Source of the DNA: Erwinia sp. E602
GTDB taxonomy: Bacteria > Pseudomonadota > Gammaproteobacteria > Enterobacterales > Enterobacteriaceae
DNA: 64,000 nt
NCBI RefSeq assembly: GCF_018141005.1
Contig: NZ_CP046582.1
Location: forward strand, 3,968,001-4,032,000
Reading direction: 5' to 3'
Shown in pieces: positions 15,530-24,590 of this stretch (the first letter of the stretch is position 1; each line of letters begins with the position of its first letter). The translations under genes were made by a program, and so were the position numbers. The notes beneath the pieces were generated by a model, which searched no databases, was not told the DNA's origin, and saw nothing but the letters and a program-made list of their open reading frames with translations.

Positions 15530-17490
15530 CCGTTTTTCGAGCTCAAACTATGCAGATAGCTTCTTTTCGTCGCAGGCCGAGGGCTGGCCGTGCTCCCCGC
15601 GCGATGGCCTTAACCCTGGCACTGATGCTGGCAGCCGGTGCCCAGGCTGAAGGTCTGAAGGCCAACTTCCAGCATACCGACATTAATGAGTTTATTAATA
15701 CAGTCAGTAAAAATCTGAGTAAAACCATCATTATTGACCCAGCCGTACGCGGGCAGATTAGCGTACGAAGCTATGATGAACTGGATAATGAACAGTATTA
15801 CCAGTTTTTCCTCAGCGTGCTGGAAGTCCACGGCTTTGCTGCTATTGAGATGAAAAACGGCGTGGTAAAGGTAATACCATCAAAGAATGCCAAAGGATCA
15901 GCGGTACCGTTTGTTGCCGGCCAGAAGGGTGATGCCGGTGACGAACTGGTGACCCGAGTGGTACAGCTTCAGCATGTTACTGCGAAAGAGCTGGCACCGC
16001 TGCTGCGCCAGCTGAATGACAGCAGCGCGGGCGGCGTGGTGCATTTTGACCCGAGCAACACGCTGCTGATGACCGGACGTGCTGCGGTGATCAAACAGCT
16101 GATCGCCATTGTGGAGAGTGTCGATCTGCCTGCCGACACCGACCTGGAAAAAGTACCACTGAAACACGCCTCGGCCAGCCAGGTCGCAGAGATCCTTAAC
16201 GGCCTTGGCCGTCAGAATGGCCAGCACGGGGATAAACAGGGCGGCAAGACCGTCGCAGATCCGCGTACCAACACGCTGCTGATTAGCGGCAGCCCCCAGT
16301 TACGTGAGTCACTGCGTAACACGGCCCTGTCGCTGGATGCCAAAGGCCAGCATAACAGCAACTCCCGCGTGTTTTATCTGCAGCATGCCAAAGCCGAAAA
16401 TCTGGTCGAAGTGCTGACCGGCGTCAGTACCAATCTGCAAAATAAAACCGAGGGTAAAGCGCCGGCAGTCAGCATGATCCAGGACATAGTGGTAAAAGCC
16501 GACGCGTATACCAACTCGCTGATCGTCAACGCGCCGCCGGATGTGATGAGCGAGCTGCAGGAGATTATCACCCGGCTGGATATCAGCCGTTCACAGGTGC
16601 TTGTAGAGGCGATTATCGTGGAGATGCAGGACGCTGACGGCATGGCGCTGGGCATGCAGTGGTTAAATAAATCCGCCGGCGGTACGCAATTTAACGATAC
16701 ACATATGCCAATCAGCAACCTTAAGCCGGGCGGTATCGGTGATGCCATGAAAGATGTTAACGGCCTGGCTACCGGCTTCTGGCATGGCAACTGGTCCGGT
16801 CTGTTTACCGCACTGCAAACCAACAGCCAGAACAATATCCTCGCCACGCCGAGCATCGTTACCCTTGATAATATGGAGGCCGAATTCACCGTCGGGCAGA
16901 ACGTACCGGTGCTCAGCGGCAGCCAGACCACCGCAGGCGGCCATGTTTTCAACAGCGTTGAACGTAAGGACGTTGGCATCAAGCTTAAGGTCAAGCCGCA
17001 AATTAATCAGGGCGACTCGGTGATGATGGAGATCGAACAGGAAGTCTCCAGCGTGAATGAAATGAGTGGCGACAGCAAATTAGGCGTGACCTTTAATACC
17101 CGTCTGGTGAAAAACGCCGTACTGGTTGGCAGCAGTCGCACGGTGGTGGTTGGCGGGCTGCTGGACACCAGTAACAGCAATACGCAAAACAGCGTGCCGT
17201 TCCTGGGCCGTATTCCCCTGCTGGGCAAGCTGTTCAGCTCTGACAGCGACAAACGCAGCAAGCGCAATCTGATGCTGTTTATCCGCCCGACTATTATTCG
17301 CCAGCAGGAGAGCTTCGATCGCACCAGCGATCGCCAGCTGGAGAAGTTCCGTCACGAAGAGGCGACCTCACGTCCTGCCAGCAAAGCAGACAGCGCGCTG
17401 GACCGGCAGCTGTCGCAAAAGTTGAACAATCAGGCGCTGAACAGCATCCGAGAAAAGATTGCCGATTTTTACGCTGCGGAGCAGTCATGA
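15526..17490 (+). CDS. gspD: Type II secretion outer-membrane secretin GspD
   Basis: 654 residues, typical for GspD. N-terminal signal with a long basic n-region (RRRPRAGRAPRAMALTLALMLAAGAQA), N0 domain (LKANFQHTDINEFINTVSKNLSKTIIIDPAVRGQISV), N1-N3 repeats, and the secretin core with SQVLVEAIIVEMQDADG, VPVLSGSQTT, VGIKLKVKPQIN and the closing VVVGGLLDTSNSNTQNSVPFLGRIPLLGKLFSS. Forms the 15-mer outer-membrane pore. The C-terminal tail after the core could hold a pilotin-binding segment but no pilotin gene is nearby. An internal ATG at 15550 is an alternative start. Confidence 0.97.
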   Translation: MTVFRAQTMQIASFRRRPRAGRAPRAMALTLALMLAAGAQAEGLKANFQHTDINEFINTVSKNLSKTIIIDPAVRGQISVRSYDELDNEQYYQFFLSVLEVHGFAAIEMKNGVVKVIPSKNAKGSAVPFVAGQKGDAGDELVTRVVQLQHVTAKELAPLLRQLNDSSAGGVVHFDPSNTLLMTGRAAVIKQLIAIVESVDLPADTDLEKVPLKHASASQVAEILNGLGRQNGQHGDKQGGKTVADPRTNTLLISGSPQLRESLRNTALSLDAKGQHNSNSRVFYLQHAKAENLVEVLTGVSTNLQNKTEGKAPAVSMIQDIVVKADAYTNSLIVNAPPDVMSELQEIITRLDISRSQVLVEAIIVEMQDADGMALGMQWLNKSAGGTQFNDTHMPISNLKPGGIGDAMKDVNGLATGFWHGNWSGLFTALQTNSQNNILATPSIVTLDNMEAEFTVGQNVPVLSGSQTTAGGHVFNSVERKDVGIKLKVKPQINQGDSVMMEIEQEVSSVNEMSGDSKLGVTFNTRLVKNAVLVGSSRTVVVGGLLDTSNSNTQNSVPFLGRIPLLGKLFSSDSDKRSKRNLMLFIRPTIIRQQESFDRTSDRQLEKFRHEEATSRPASKADSALDRQLSQKLNNQALNSIREKIADFYAAEQS

Positions 17491-18941
17491 TGTCCCAGCC
17501 ATTTCCTTACAGCTGGGTGCAACAGTATCAGGTGGTGGCCAACCTCAGCACCACGCCACCACAGATTGGCTACCGCAAGGAAAGCCCACTGGCGGCGGTG
17601 CTGGAAGCCCTGCGCATGCTGCCTGAAGCCAGCCTAAAACTGTTAACCGCGGAAGAATTCGCGGAGCAGATACTGCAGGTTTACCAGCAAAATGCGCCTT
17701 CACGTGAGATTGCCGACACGCTGGGCGACGACTTCGACCTGCACCAGCTGGTGGACACCCTGCCGCAGGATAATGATCTGCTGGACAGTGATGACGGCGC
17801 CCCGGTGATCCGCCTGATTAACGCGATTCTCAGCGAGGCGATAAAAGAGGGTGCCTCCGATGTACATATTGAGCCGTTCGAAAAACGACTGAATATCCGT
17901 TTCCGCATTGACGGCATGTTGCGGTCGGTTTTGTCACCTCCGCCACAGCTCAGCCGTTTTCTGCTGTCACGCATTAAGGTGATGGCAAAGCTGGATATCG
18001 CCGAGAAACGGATACCTCAGGATGGCCGCATCTCGCTGCGCATTGGCGGCAGAAGTGTCGACGTTCGCGTATCCACCCTGCCCTCCAGCTATGGCGAACG
18101 CATCGTGCTGCGCGTGCTGGACAAGCAGAGTGTAAAGCTGACCCTGACGGATATCGGTATGACGTCTGATATTCGTGAGGCGATGAGTAGGCTGCTTAAC
18201 TCGGCACACGGGATCCTGCTGGTGACCGGCCCTACCGGGTCAGGAAAAAGTACCACGCTGTACGCAGCTTTGCGCCAGGTATGGAGCGAGGAGAAAAACA
18301 TTATGACCATTGAAGATCCGGTGGAGTACGAACTGGACGGCATTGGTCAGACCCAGGTCAACAGCAAGGTGGACATGACCTTTTCGCGCGGCCTGCGCGC
18401 GATACTGCGTCAGGATCCTGACGTGGTGATGATCGGTGAAATCCGCGACACCGAAACGGCGCAGATCGCTGTACAGGCCTCGCTGACCGGCCATCTGGTC
18501 CTGTCAACACTGCACACCAACAGCGCTCCTGGTGCCATCGAGCGCCTGCAGGACATGGGCGTGGAACCTTTCCTGCTGGCCAGCTCGCTGCAGGGGATCC
18601 TGGCACAGCGGCTGGTACGTAAGCTCTGCCCGCACTGCCGTCAGCCGCGGACGATCAACGCGACAGAGTATCAGATGTTGCTCCCGGTGATGCAGGCAAC
18701 CGACCACGGCCTGTGGACAGCGCGCGGCTGCGAGCAGTGCCACCACACCGGCTACCGCGGGCGCACCGGCATTCATGAACTGCTGGTGCTGGACGACGCG
18801 CTGCGCCAGGCCCTGAGCTGCGGGCAGAAAACGCTGCCGCTGCCGCACTACACCACGCTACAGCAGGATGGCCTGCGCAAGGCGCTGGACGGCATCACCA
18901 CGCTGGAAGAAGTGCTGCGCGTCAGCCAGGAAGGTAGCTGA
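17487..18941 (+). CDS. gspE: Type II secretion ATPase GspE
   Basis: 484 residues. Cytoplasmic motor for pseudopilus growth. N-terminal GspL-binding region, GASDVHIEPFEKRLNIRFRIDG, Walker A GPTGSGKSTTLYAAL, Asp box IEDPVEYELDGIGQTQVN, Walker B DPDVVMIGEIRDTETAQIAV, His box TGHLVLSTLHTNSAPGAIERL and the zinc-binding CPHC...CEQC pairs. Related to HofB upstream but clearly the full T2SS type. ATGA overlap with gspD; a second in-frame ATG follows directly. Confidence 0.97.
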   Translation: MMSQPFPYSWVQQYQVVANLSTTPPQIGYRKESPLAAVLEALRMLPEASLKLLTAEEFAEQILQVYQQNAPSREIADTLGDDFDLHQLVDTLPQDNDLLDSDDGAPVIRLINAILSEAIKEGASDVHIEPFEKRLNIRFRIDGMLRSVLSPPPQLSRFLLSRIKVMAKLDIAEKRIPQDGRISLRIGGRSVDVRVSTLPSSYGERIVLRVLDKQSVKLTLTDIGMTSDIREAMSRLLNSAHGILLVTGPTGSGKSTTLYAALRQVWSEEKNIMTIEDPVEYELDGIGQTQVNSKVDMTFSRGLRAILRQDPDVVMIGEIRDTETAQIAVQASLTGHLVLSTLHTNSAPGAIERLQDMGVEPFLLASSLQGILAQRLVRKLCPHCRQPRTINATEYQMLLPVMQATDHGLWTARGCEQCHHTGYRGRTGIHELLVLDDALRQALSCGQKTLPLPHYTTLQQDGLRKALDGITTLEEVLRVSQEGS

Positions 18942-18942
18942 G

Positions 18943-20148
18943 ATGCGTTTTCACTACCGCGCCGTCAACGCACAGGGCGTGCGCCAGCGCGGCGAAATCG
19001 ACGCGGACAGCCCGCGCGATGCGCGCCAGCAGCTGCGAGATAAACAGCTGACGCCGCTGGTGCTGAAACCCGCCGCTTCTGCGCTGTCGTCACGCTTTTC
19101 CCGCCAGCGTAAGCCGTTCTCCGGCAACGAACTGGTATTGCTGGTACGCCAGCTGGCCACCCTGACCGCTGCCCGGCTGCCGCTGCCGCAGGCGCTGCAG
19201 GCGCTGGCAACCCAGAGCGAAAAACCGGCGCAGCGGGCACTGCTCAACCATCTGCGACAGGCGCTGCTGGAAGGGGCGTCGCTGGCCGAGGCGGTGGCGC
19301 TTTACCCACGAATTTTCACCCCGCTGTACCGGGCGATGATTGCTGCGGGCGAAGCCTCCGGCAATCTGCCCAGGGTGCTGGAGCAGCTGGCCGACTACTG
19401 CGAAAAAGCCCATCAGCTGAAGAGCAAGCTGACCCAGGCGATGATCTATCCGCTGCTGCTGACCACGGTAGCGATCGGTGTGGTGGCGATTCTGCTCACC
19501 GCCGTGGTGCCCAAAGTGGTGGAGCAGTTTTCTCATATGCAGCAGGCGCTGCCGCTCTCTACGCGCCTGCTGATGACCCTCAGCGACGTGACCCGCGCGG
19601 TCGGGCTGCCGCTGCTGGCGGGCGGTTTGCTGCTGATGCTGCTGCTCCGGCTGGCAGTGCGCCACCCGCTGCGCCGCCTGCGCTGGCACCGCCTGCAGCT
19701 TCGGCTGCCGCTGCTGGGCCGCATCATGCTGGATCTGAATATGGCGCGTTACGCCCGCACGCTGAGCATTCTGACCAACAGCGCGGTGCCGCTGCTGGAA
19801 AGTATGCAGATCGCTGCCACGGTGCTGAACAACGACTATATCCGTCAGCAGCTGCAGGAGGCGGGTCAGCGGGTGCGTGAAGGCAGCGCCTTTACCCAGG
19901 CGCTGGAACAGACCCGCCTGCTGTCGCCGATGATGCGCCATATGATCGCCAGCGGCGAGCAGAGCGGTGAGCTGGACAGCATGCTGACCCGCGCCGCAGA
20001 GATGCAGGATCGGGCGTTTATCGGCCAGATGACGCTGGCGGTCAGCCTGTTTGAACCCCTGCTGGTGGTGGTGATGGCTGGCGTGGTGCTGTTTATCGTC
20101 CTTGCCATCCTGCAGCCGATTTTACAACTTAACAACCTGGTAGGTTAA
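18943..20148 (+). CDS. gspF: Type II secretion inner-membrane platform protein GspF
   Basis: 401 residues from the ATG one base after the gspE TGA (MRFHYRAVNAQGVRQRGEID is the usual GspF N-terminus); earlier in-frame codons lie inside gspE. Two T2SSF domains (LVRQLATLTAARLPLPQALQALA; MIAAGEASGNLPRVLEQLADYCE and, repeated, ARTLSILTNSAVPLLESMQIA; MIASGEQSGELDSMLTRAAEMQD) with three membrane helices. Confidence 0.96.
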   Translation: MRFHYRAVNAQGVRQRGEIDADSPRDARQQLRDKQLTPLVLKPAASALSSRFSRQRKPFSGNELVLLVRQLATLTAARLPLPQALQALATQSEKPAQRALLNHLRQALLEGASLAEAVALYPRIFTPLYRAMIAAGEASGNLPRVLEQLADYCEKAHQLKSKLTQAMIYPLLLTTVAIGVVAILLTAVVPKVVEQFSHMQQALPLSTRLLMTLSDVTRAVGLPLLAGGLLLMLLLRLAVRHPLRRLRWHRLQLRLPLLGRIMLDLNMARYARTLSILTNSAVPLLESMQIAATVLNNDYIRQQLQEAGQRVREGSAFTQALEQTRLLSPMMRHMIASGEQSGELDSMLTRAAEMQDRAFIGQMTLAVSLFEPLLVVVMAGVVLFIVLAILQPILQLNNLVG

Positions 20149-20154
20149 TACGTG

Positions 20155-20622
20155 ATGAAAAACCCAAAACAGACACACCCCTCTTCACTTGCCCGGCAGC
20201 AGCGGGGTTTTACCCTGCTGGAGATCATGGTGGTGATCGTGATCCTCGGTATTCTCGCCAGCCTGGTGATCCCCAGCCTGATGGGCAATAAAGACCGCGC
20301 CGACCGGCAGAAAGCGGTCAGCGATATCGTCACGCTGGAGAACGCGCTGGATATGTACAAGCTGGATAACGGCCGCTACCCCACCAGCGCACAGGGACTG
20401 CAGGCGCTGGTCCGCGAGCCACAGCTGGCCCCACAGCCGCGCAACTATCGCAGCGATGGCTATATCCGCCGCCTGCCTGAAGATCCGTGGGGCAACCCCT
20501 ATCAGCTGCTCAGCCCCGGCGAGCATGGTGCCGTTGACGTGTTCTCCGCCGGGCCGGACGGCGAACCCGGCACCGACGATGACGTGACCAACTGGCAGCC
20601 GGAAGGGCAAGAGGAGGGCTAA
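20155..20622 (+). CDS. gspG: Major pseudopilin GspG
   Basis: 155 residues from the ATG at 20155. Basic leader ending RQQRG|FTLLEIMVVIVILGILASLVIPSLMGNKD, with Phe at +1 and Glu at +5. The globular part has the GspG hallmarks: TLENALDMYKLDNGRYPTSAQGL, LPEDPWGNPYQLLSPG and the calcium-binding FSAGPDGEPGTDDDVTNW. Polymerises into the pseudopilus piston. The basic leader is longer than usual. Confidence 0.97.
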   Translation: MKNPKQTHPSSLARQQRGFTLLEIMVVIVILGILASLVIPSLMGNKDRADRQKAVSDIVTLENALDMYKLDNGRYPTSAQGLQALVREPQLAPQPRNYRSDGYIRRLPEDPWGNPYQLLSPGEHGAVDVFSAGPDGEPGTDDDVTNWQPEGQEEG

Positions 20623-21110
20623 TGGCGCAGCGCGCAGCAGGCTTTACCCTGCTGGAGATCATGCTGGTGATGCTGTTGCTGGGGGTGGTTGCCGGGCTGA
20701 TTGTCGCCACGCTGCCCTCGCAGGACGCCCGTCAGCAGGCCGGCAGGCTGGCCCTTACCCTGAATCATGCCGCCGGACAGGCGGCCACAGAAGGCCAGTT
20801 TTTACGCCTTGAAGTCAGAAGCGACGGCTGGCAGCTGCAGCGGCTGGCGCAGGGTGCGGGTCAGCATGCCGCCTTTCTGCCCGGCTATCACTGGCAGCCG
20901 CTCAGCCACAGGCTGGGCCATTTCAGGCTGCCGCAGACTATCCGTCTGCGGCTGCTGCAGCAAGGCCGCCCGCTGAAGCTGCCTGCCACACTGCTGTTTT
21001 CACCCGATGGCGATATGCCCGCGCTGACGTTTGAACTGCAGGCGCAGGATGCTGCGTCACGATTTATCACCTGGCATAACGGCCGGGCATCAGAGGAGCT
21101 GAATGAATGA
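20622..21110 (+). CDS. gspH: Minor pseudopilin GspH
   Basis: 162 residues. Prepilin signal MAQRAAG|FTLLEIMLVMLLLGVVAGLIV. Conserved region after the helix fits GspH (ARQQAGRLALTLNHAAGQAATEGQFLRLEV...FSPDGDMPALTFEL). Starts on the last base of the gspG stop. Confidence 0.92.
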   Translation: MAQRAAGFTLLEIMLVMLLLGVVAGLIVATLPSQDARQQAGRLALTLNHAAGQAATEGQFLRLEVRSDGWQLQRLAQGAGQHAAFLPGYHWQPLSHRLGHFRLPQTIRLRLLQQGRPLKLPATLLFSPDGDMPALTFELQAQDAASRFITWHNGRASEELNE

Positions 21111-21469
21111 ACTGTCGTGGCATGACGCTACTGGAGGTACTGGTCGCGATGGCGCTGCTGGCAATTGCCGGGCTGGCGCTGCTGCGAACCAGCAGCGGGC
21201 AACTGCACCACCTGGGACATCTGGAGCACCAGCAGCTGGCGTATCAGGTGGCCGATTATCAGTTGAAACGCCTGCAGCTGGATGCGCAGTGGCCCGCAGA
21301 AAACTGGCATAACGGCGATATGACCATGGCCGGCGAGCAGTGGTTCTGGCGCTGGCGCGGGGTCAGTACCGCCGATCCGCAGATCCGCGCTCTGGAGGTG
21401 GAAGTACGACTTAACCGTCAGGCTCCCCAGGCACTGGCCCGGCTGCACGGCTGGCGAAGCCGGCCATGA
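21107..21469 (+). CDS. gspI: Minor pseudopilin GspI
   Basis: 120 residues. Prepilin signal MNCRG|MTLLEVLVAMALLAIAGLALL with Met at +1, which is common in GspI, and Glu at +5. Forms the pseudopilus tip complex with GspJ and GspK. Overlaps gspH by 4 bases. Confidence 0.93.
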   Translation: MNCRGMTLLEVLVAMALLAIAGLALLRTSSGQLHHLGHLEHQQLAYQVADYQLKRLQLDAQWPAENWHNGDMTMAGEQWFWRWRGVSTADPQIRALEVEVRLNRQAPQALARLHGWRSRP

Positions 21470-22032
21470 GGCGCATTCAGCAAGGCTTTACCCTGCTGGA
21501 GATGATGGTAGCCCTGGCCATCTTCTCGGTGGTCGGTCTGGTCGGCTATCAGCTGTTGCAGGGGATGCTGCGCAACGGTGAACAGCTGAAGGAGCACAGC
21601 TCGCGCCTGAACGATGAGGAGCGGATTATTGCCCTGCTCAGCCGCGATCTGGCACAGGCAGCGATCCCGGCACATCCGGCGCTGGTGCCTGCCGGTGATG
21701 TCCCCTTTTTCGCCAGTAATCACGATGAAGAACGGCTGCGTCTGACCCGCCGCAACTGGCTCAATCCGCTGCAGACGCAGCGTTCCTCACTGCAGCGTGT
21801 TGCCTGGCGTTTTTCTGCCGGGACGCTGACGCGGGTCAGTCTCAGCGACGGGCAGACAGGCGCACAGTTCAGCGGGATCAGCGCGCTGCAGCTGCGCTTC
21901 TGGGCCGGCGGCAGCTGGCATACCGACTGGCCCGCCACCCACAGCCTGCCGGAGGCGATCGAAGTGACGCTGACGATGCAGCCCTGGGGTGAGTTCAAAC
22001 ATATCGCGCTGCTACAGGAAAACCACGGATGA
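21466..22032 (+). CDS. gspJ: Minor pseudopilin GspJ
   Basis: 188 residues. Prepilin signal MRRIQQG|FTLLEMMVALAIFSVVGLVGYQ and the family region LNDEERIIALLSRDLAQA, followed by LTRRNWLNP, and LPEAIEVTLTMQPWGEF near the end. Overlaps gspI and gspK by 4 bases each. Confidence 0.93.
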   Translation: MRRIQQGFTLLEMMVALAIFSVVGLVGYQLLQGMLRNGEQLKEHSSRLNDEERIIALLSRDLAQAAIPAHPALVPAGDVPFFASNHDEERLRLTRRNWLNPLQTQRSSLQRVAWRFSAGTLTRVSLSDGQTGAQFSGISALQLRFWAGGSWHTDWPATHSLPEAIEVTLTMQPWGEFKHIALLQENHG

Positions 22033-23045
22033 ACAAACGCCAGCGGGGAATGGCCGTACTCACCGTGCTGCTGCTGATTGCACTGATGACGCTGCTGGCG
22101 GTGACCGCGCAGGATCGCTTTCAGCAGGCGCTGCACGGGGCATACAGCGGACGCTTTATGCTGCAATCCGCCTGGTCGCTGCGCGGGGCGGAAGAGTGGC
22201 TGCTGCTGCAACCCCCGCCGCCCGGCGCGCAGCCGCCGCAGCAACTGCAGCTTGAGGATAGTGTGATCCACTACCAGTGGCGCGATCGTCAGGCCTGCTT
22301 CAACCTCAACGCGCTGGGCCGTAAAAGCAACGCCGCTCCGGCAAACGGCCTGAACAACAGCGCAGCCGATACCGTATTGCAGCATGCAGGCAGCGCACAG
22401 AGAGAGGACAAGTCCACGGCGGGTTCAGGTAATCCTGTCACGCCTGCAGTGCCGGGCAACGAGCTGAACAGCACGGCGCACTCCTCCGTTGATTCGCCGC
22501 TGACGGCAGCACAGCGCCTGTTTATCCGCCTGCTCCGGGAACTTGACGTACTGCCCGACAAAGCACGGCAACTGGCGCTGGCGCTGAGCGCGCAACTGCA
22601 CAAGGGGGCGTTTATTGAACCCAGCCAGCTGCGCGACCCGGCCAGCGGCATCGACGCCGCGCTTTGGGCCAGGTTGGCTCCGCTGGTCTGTACCCTGCCC
22701 TCTGACAGCCTGCGTATCAATATTAACGGACTGACCGAAGAGCAACTGCCGCTGTTTACCGCCCTGTTTGACGGTGCACTGTCTGCGGCCCAGGCTGGCG
22801 AGTTGCTGAGCCGGCGCCCCCCGGCGGGCTGGAAGACGCTGACCGCCATGCTGGCTGCCTCCGGGCAGAACAATGCAGCAGATAATCCGGCCCTGCTGCT
22901 GAGCAGCGTGGACACCAAAAGCACGGCCTGGGAGCTGCTGATGTGGACCGGAGAAGCGCAATACAGCAACAGTCTGCGTAGCCGGTTACTCCTGCGCGAC
23001 AAGCGTCTTCATGTTTCTGACCGACTTTATGGACTAAGCGAGTAA
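22029..23045 (+). CDS. gspK: Minor pseudopilin GspK
   Basis: 338 residues. Prepilin signal MNKRQRG|MAVLTVLLLIALMTLLAV, lacking Glu at +5 (Thr instead, MAVLT), as is normal for GspK, the tip pseudopilin. QACFNLNALG and LRININGLTEEQLPLFTAL are recognisable family segments. The Ser/Ala/Gly-rich stretch between them (about residues 95-155) looks like a loop insertion of low complexity. Confidence 0.92.
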   Translation: MNKRQRGMAVLTVLLLIALMTLLAVTAQDRFQQALHGAYSGRFMLQSAWSLRGAEEWLLLQPPPPGAQPPQQLQLEDSVIHYQWRDRQACFNLNALGRKSNAAPANGLNNSAADTVLQHAGSAQREDKSTAGSGNPVTPAVPGNELNSTAHSSVDSPLTAAQRLFIRLLRELDVLPDKARQLALALSAQLHKGAFIEPSQLRDPASGIDAALWARLAPLVCTLPSDSLRININGLTEEQLPLFTALFDGALSAAQAGELLSRRPPAGWKTLTAMLAASGQNNAADNPALLLSSVDTKSTAWELLMWTGEAQYSNSLRSRLLLRDKRLHVSDRLYGLSE

Positions 23046-23049
23046 AAAA

Positions 23050-24123
23050 ATGGATAAGTCCCGCTCTAAAGACCCGCGGCCGCTGGTTATTCACTGTACC
23101 AGCCACGATCCCAGGTGCTTCACCTGGTATTACCGGGAGGTGGATGGCCGCCTGCACAGCGGCGATCAGCACACTCCGCTACCCGCCGCCGTTTCCGGCA
23201 CGGTGCTGCTGCTGCCCGCCAGTCAGATTATTTTTCACCAGGCCACGTTACGCCATATCACGCCGCAGACGCTGAGCTGGCAGCTGGAAAACCAGGCGCT
23301 GAGCGAACCGGAGATGCTGCATACCGTGGTGCTGCAGCAGGAAGGTGAGCAGGTGCATCTGGCTGCCGTTGACCGACAGTGGCTGCATCAGCTGCTGGCT
23401 CACCTGCGCAGCCGGGGGATTGCCGTAACCCGTGCCCTGCCCGATGCGCTGGTGCCGGATGAAAACCAGGCGCTGAGGCTGGGCGATCGCTGGCTGATCC
23501 GCCATCAGCGCTGGCAGGGCATCAGCCTGAATGAACAACAGCTGGCCCCGTTACAGCTGCACGCACCGCTGCTGGCCACCCTGGTGGCCGACAGTGGGCA
23601 GCAGGCAGCTGACGGGCCGGCGTCGGCCGGGCAGCTGTACCAGCTGGCGTGCCGGCAGCGGATCAATTTACTGCAGGGTGAATTTGCCGTCCGGCTGCCG
23701 CTGCGTCACGCCCGCACCTTTGCGCTGGCCTGCGCACTGTGCAGCGTACTGCTGCTGCTGATCCCGCCGCTGTGGTCCGGCTGGCAGGCTGGCACCCAGC
23801 TGAAACAGGCAGGGCGGCAAAGCCTGGCGCTGTACCAGCGCTATTTCCCGGACGAAAAACCGGCACGACCGGCGGCACGCATGACGGAACGGCTGAATGC
23901 CCTCAGCGCTGTGCCCGCTGCGGACGGACCGCTGCGGCTGCTGGCAGACTCTGCGGCCATGCTCGCAACGCTGCAAGATAATCCGCTGCAAACGCTGCGC
24001 TGGGATGAAAAGCAGCAGCAGCTTCATTTAAGCTTTGCCAGCACGCTGCCCGCTGCGTTAAGCGGCGATGGGCTGACAATACAGATTCAGGAGAACATCA
24101 TGACCATTGGCAGGAAACCATGA
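23050..24123 (+). CDS. gspL: Type II secretion inner-membrane protein GspL
   Basis: 357 residues. Actin-like cytoplasmic domain (LPASQIIFHQATLRHITPQTLSWQLENQAL; VALPDALVPDENQ-type segment), one membrane helix at about 217-240 (ALACALCSVLLLLIPPLWSG), and a periplasmic ferredoxin-like domain. Anchors GspE to the membrane and pairs with GspM. Begins 4 bases after gspK. Confidence 0.92.
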   Translation: MDKSRSKDPRPLVIHCTSHDPRCFTWYYREVDGRLHSGDQHTPLPAAVSGTVLLLPASQIIFHQATLRHITPQTLSWQLENQALSEPEMLHTVVLQQEGEQVHLAAVDRQWLHQLLAHLRSRGIAVTRALPDALVPDENQALRLGDRWLIRHQRWQGISLNEQQLAPLQLHAPLLATLVADSGQQAADGPASAGQLYQLACRQRINLLQGEFAVRLPLRHARTFALACALCSVLLLLIPPLWSGWQAGTQLKQAGRQSLALYQRYFPDEKPARPAARMTERLNALSAVPAADGPLRLLADSAAMLATLQDNPLQTLRWDEKQQQLHLSFASTLPAALSGDGLTIQIQENIMTIGRKP

Positions 24124-24590
24124 TTAACAGCATACAAAAGGTCTGGTCCCGCCCGCCGCGTGAACGCGGGTTGTTGCTCCTGCTCGCCGCTGTCGCCTTA
24201 CTGACCCTGCTGTGGCTCAGTTTACAGGCCGCCCGGCACTATCAGCTTGACGCCCGGCAGCAGGCCCGCCGTGCGCAGGCTGAACTGGCGGGGATGCAAC
24301 AGCAGGTCGCGGCGCTGGAGCCACTGCTGGCACGCCAGCAGCGCCAGCACAGCCCGGACTGGCAGGAGGAGGTGCTGGCGCTGGCAGCAGAACAGGGGTT
24401 GATCCTGACGGTGGCCGGACGCGATGCCCGCCAGCTGCTGTTCAGCCCGGGTAACACTGACCTGCCGCGCCTGAGCCGCTGGCTGCAGCAGCTGGAGCAG
24501 GAGTATTACGTACACGCCGTGCGGCTACAGCTGCGCAACGCACCAGAGGGCGTCACCCTGGTTCAGCTGGTACTGCAACGCCATGAATGA
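24120..24590 (+). CDS. gspM: Type II secretion inner-membrane protein GspM
   Basis: 156 residues. Short cytoplasmic part with WSRPPRERGLLLLLAAVALLTLLWLS (the PxRER-plus-helix signature), then a periplasmic coiled coil and ferredoxin-like domain ending LVQLVLQRHE. Overlaps gspL by 4 and gspO by 8 bases. No gspN follows. Confidence 0.9.
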   Translation: MINSIQKVWSRPPRERGLLLLLAAVALLTLLWLSLQAARHYQLDARQQARRAQAELAGMQQQVAALEPLLARQQRQHSPDWQEEVLALAAEQGLILTVAGRDARQLLFSPGNTDLPRLSRWLQQLEQEYYVHAVRLQLRNAPEGVTLVQLVLQRHE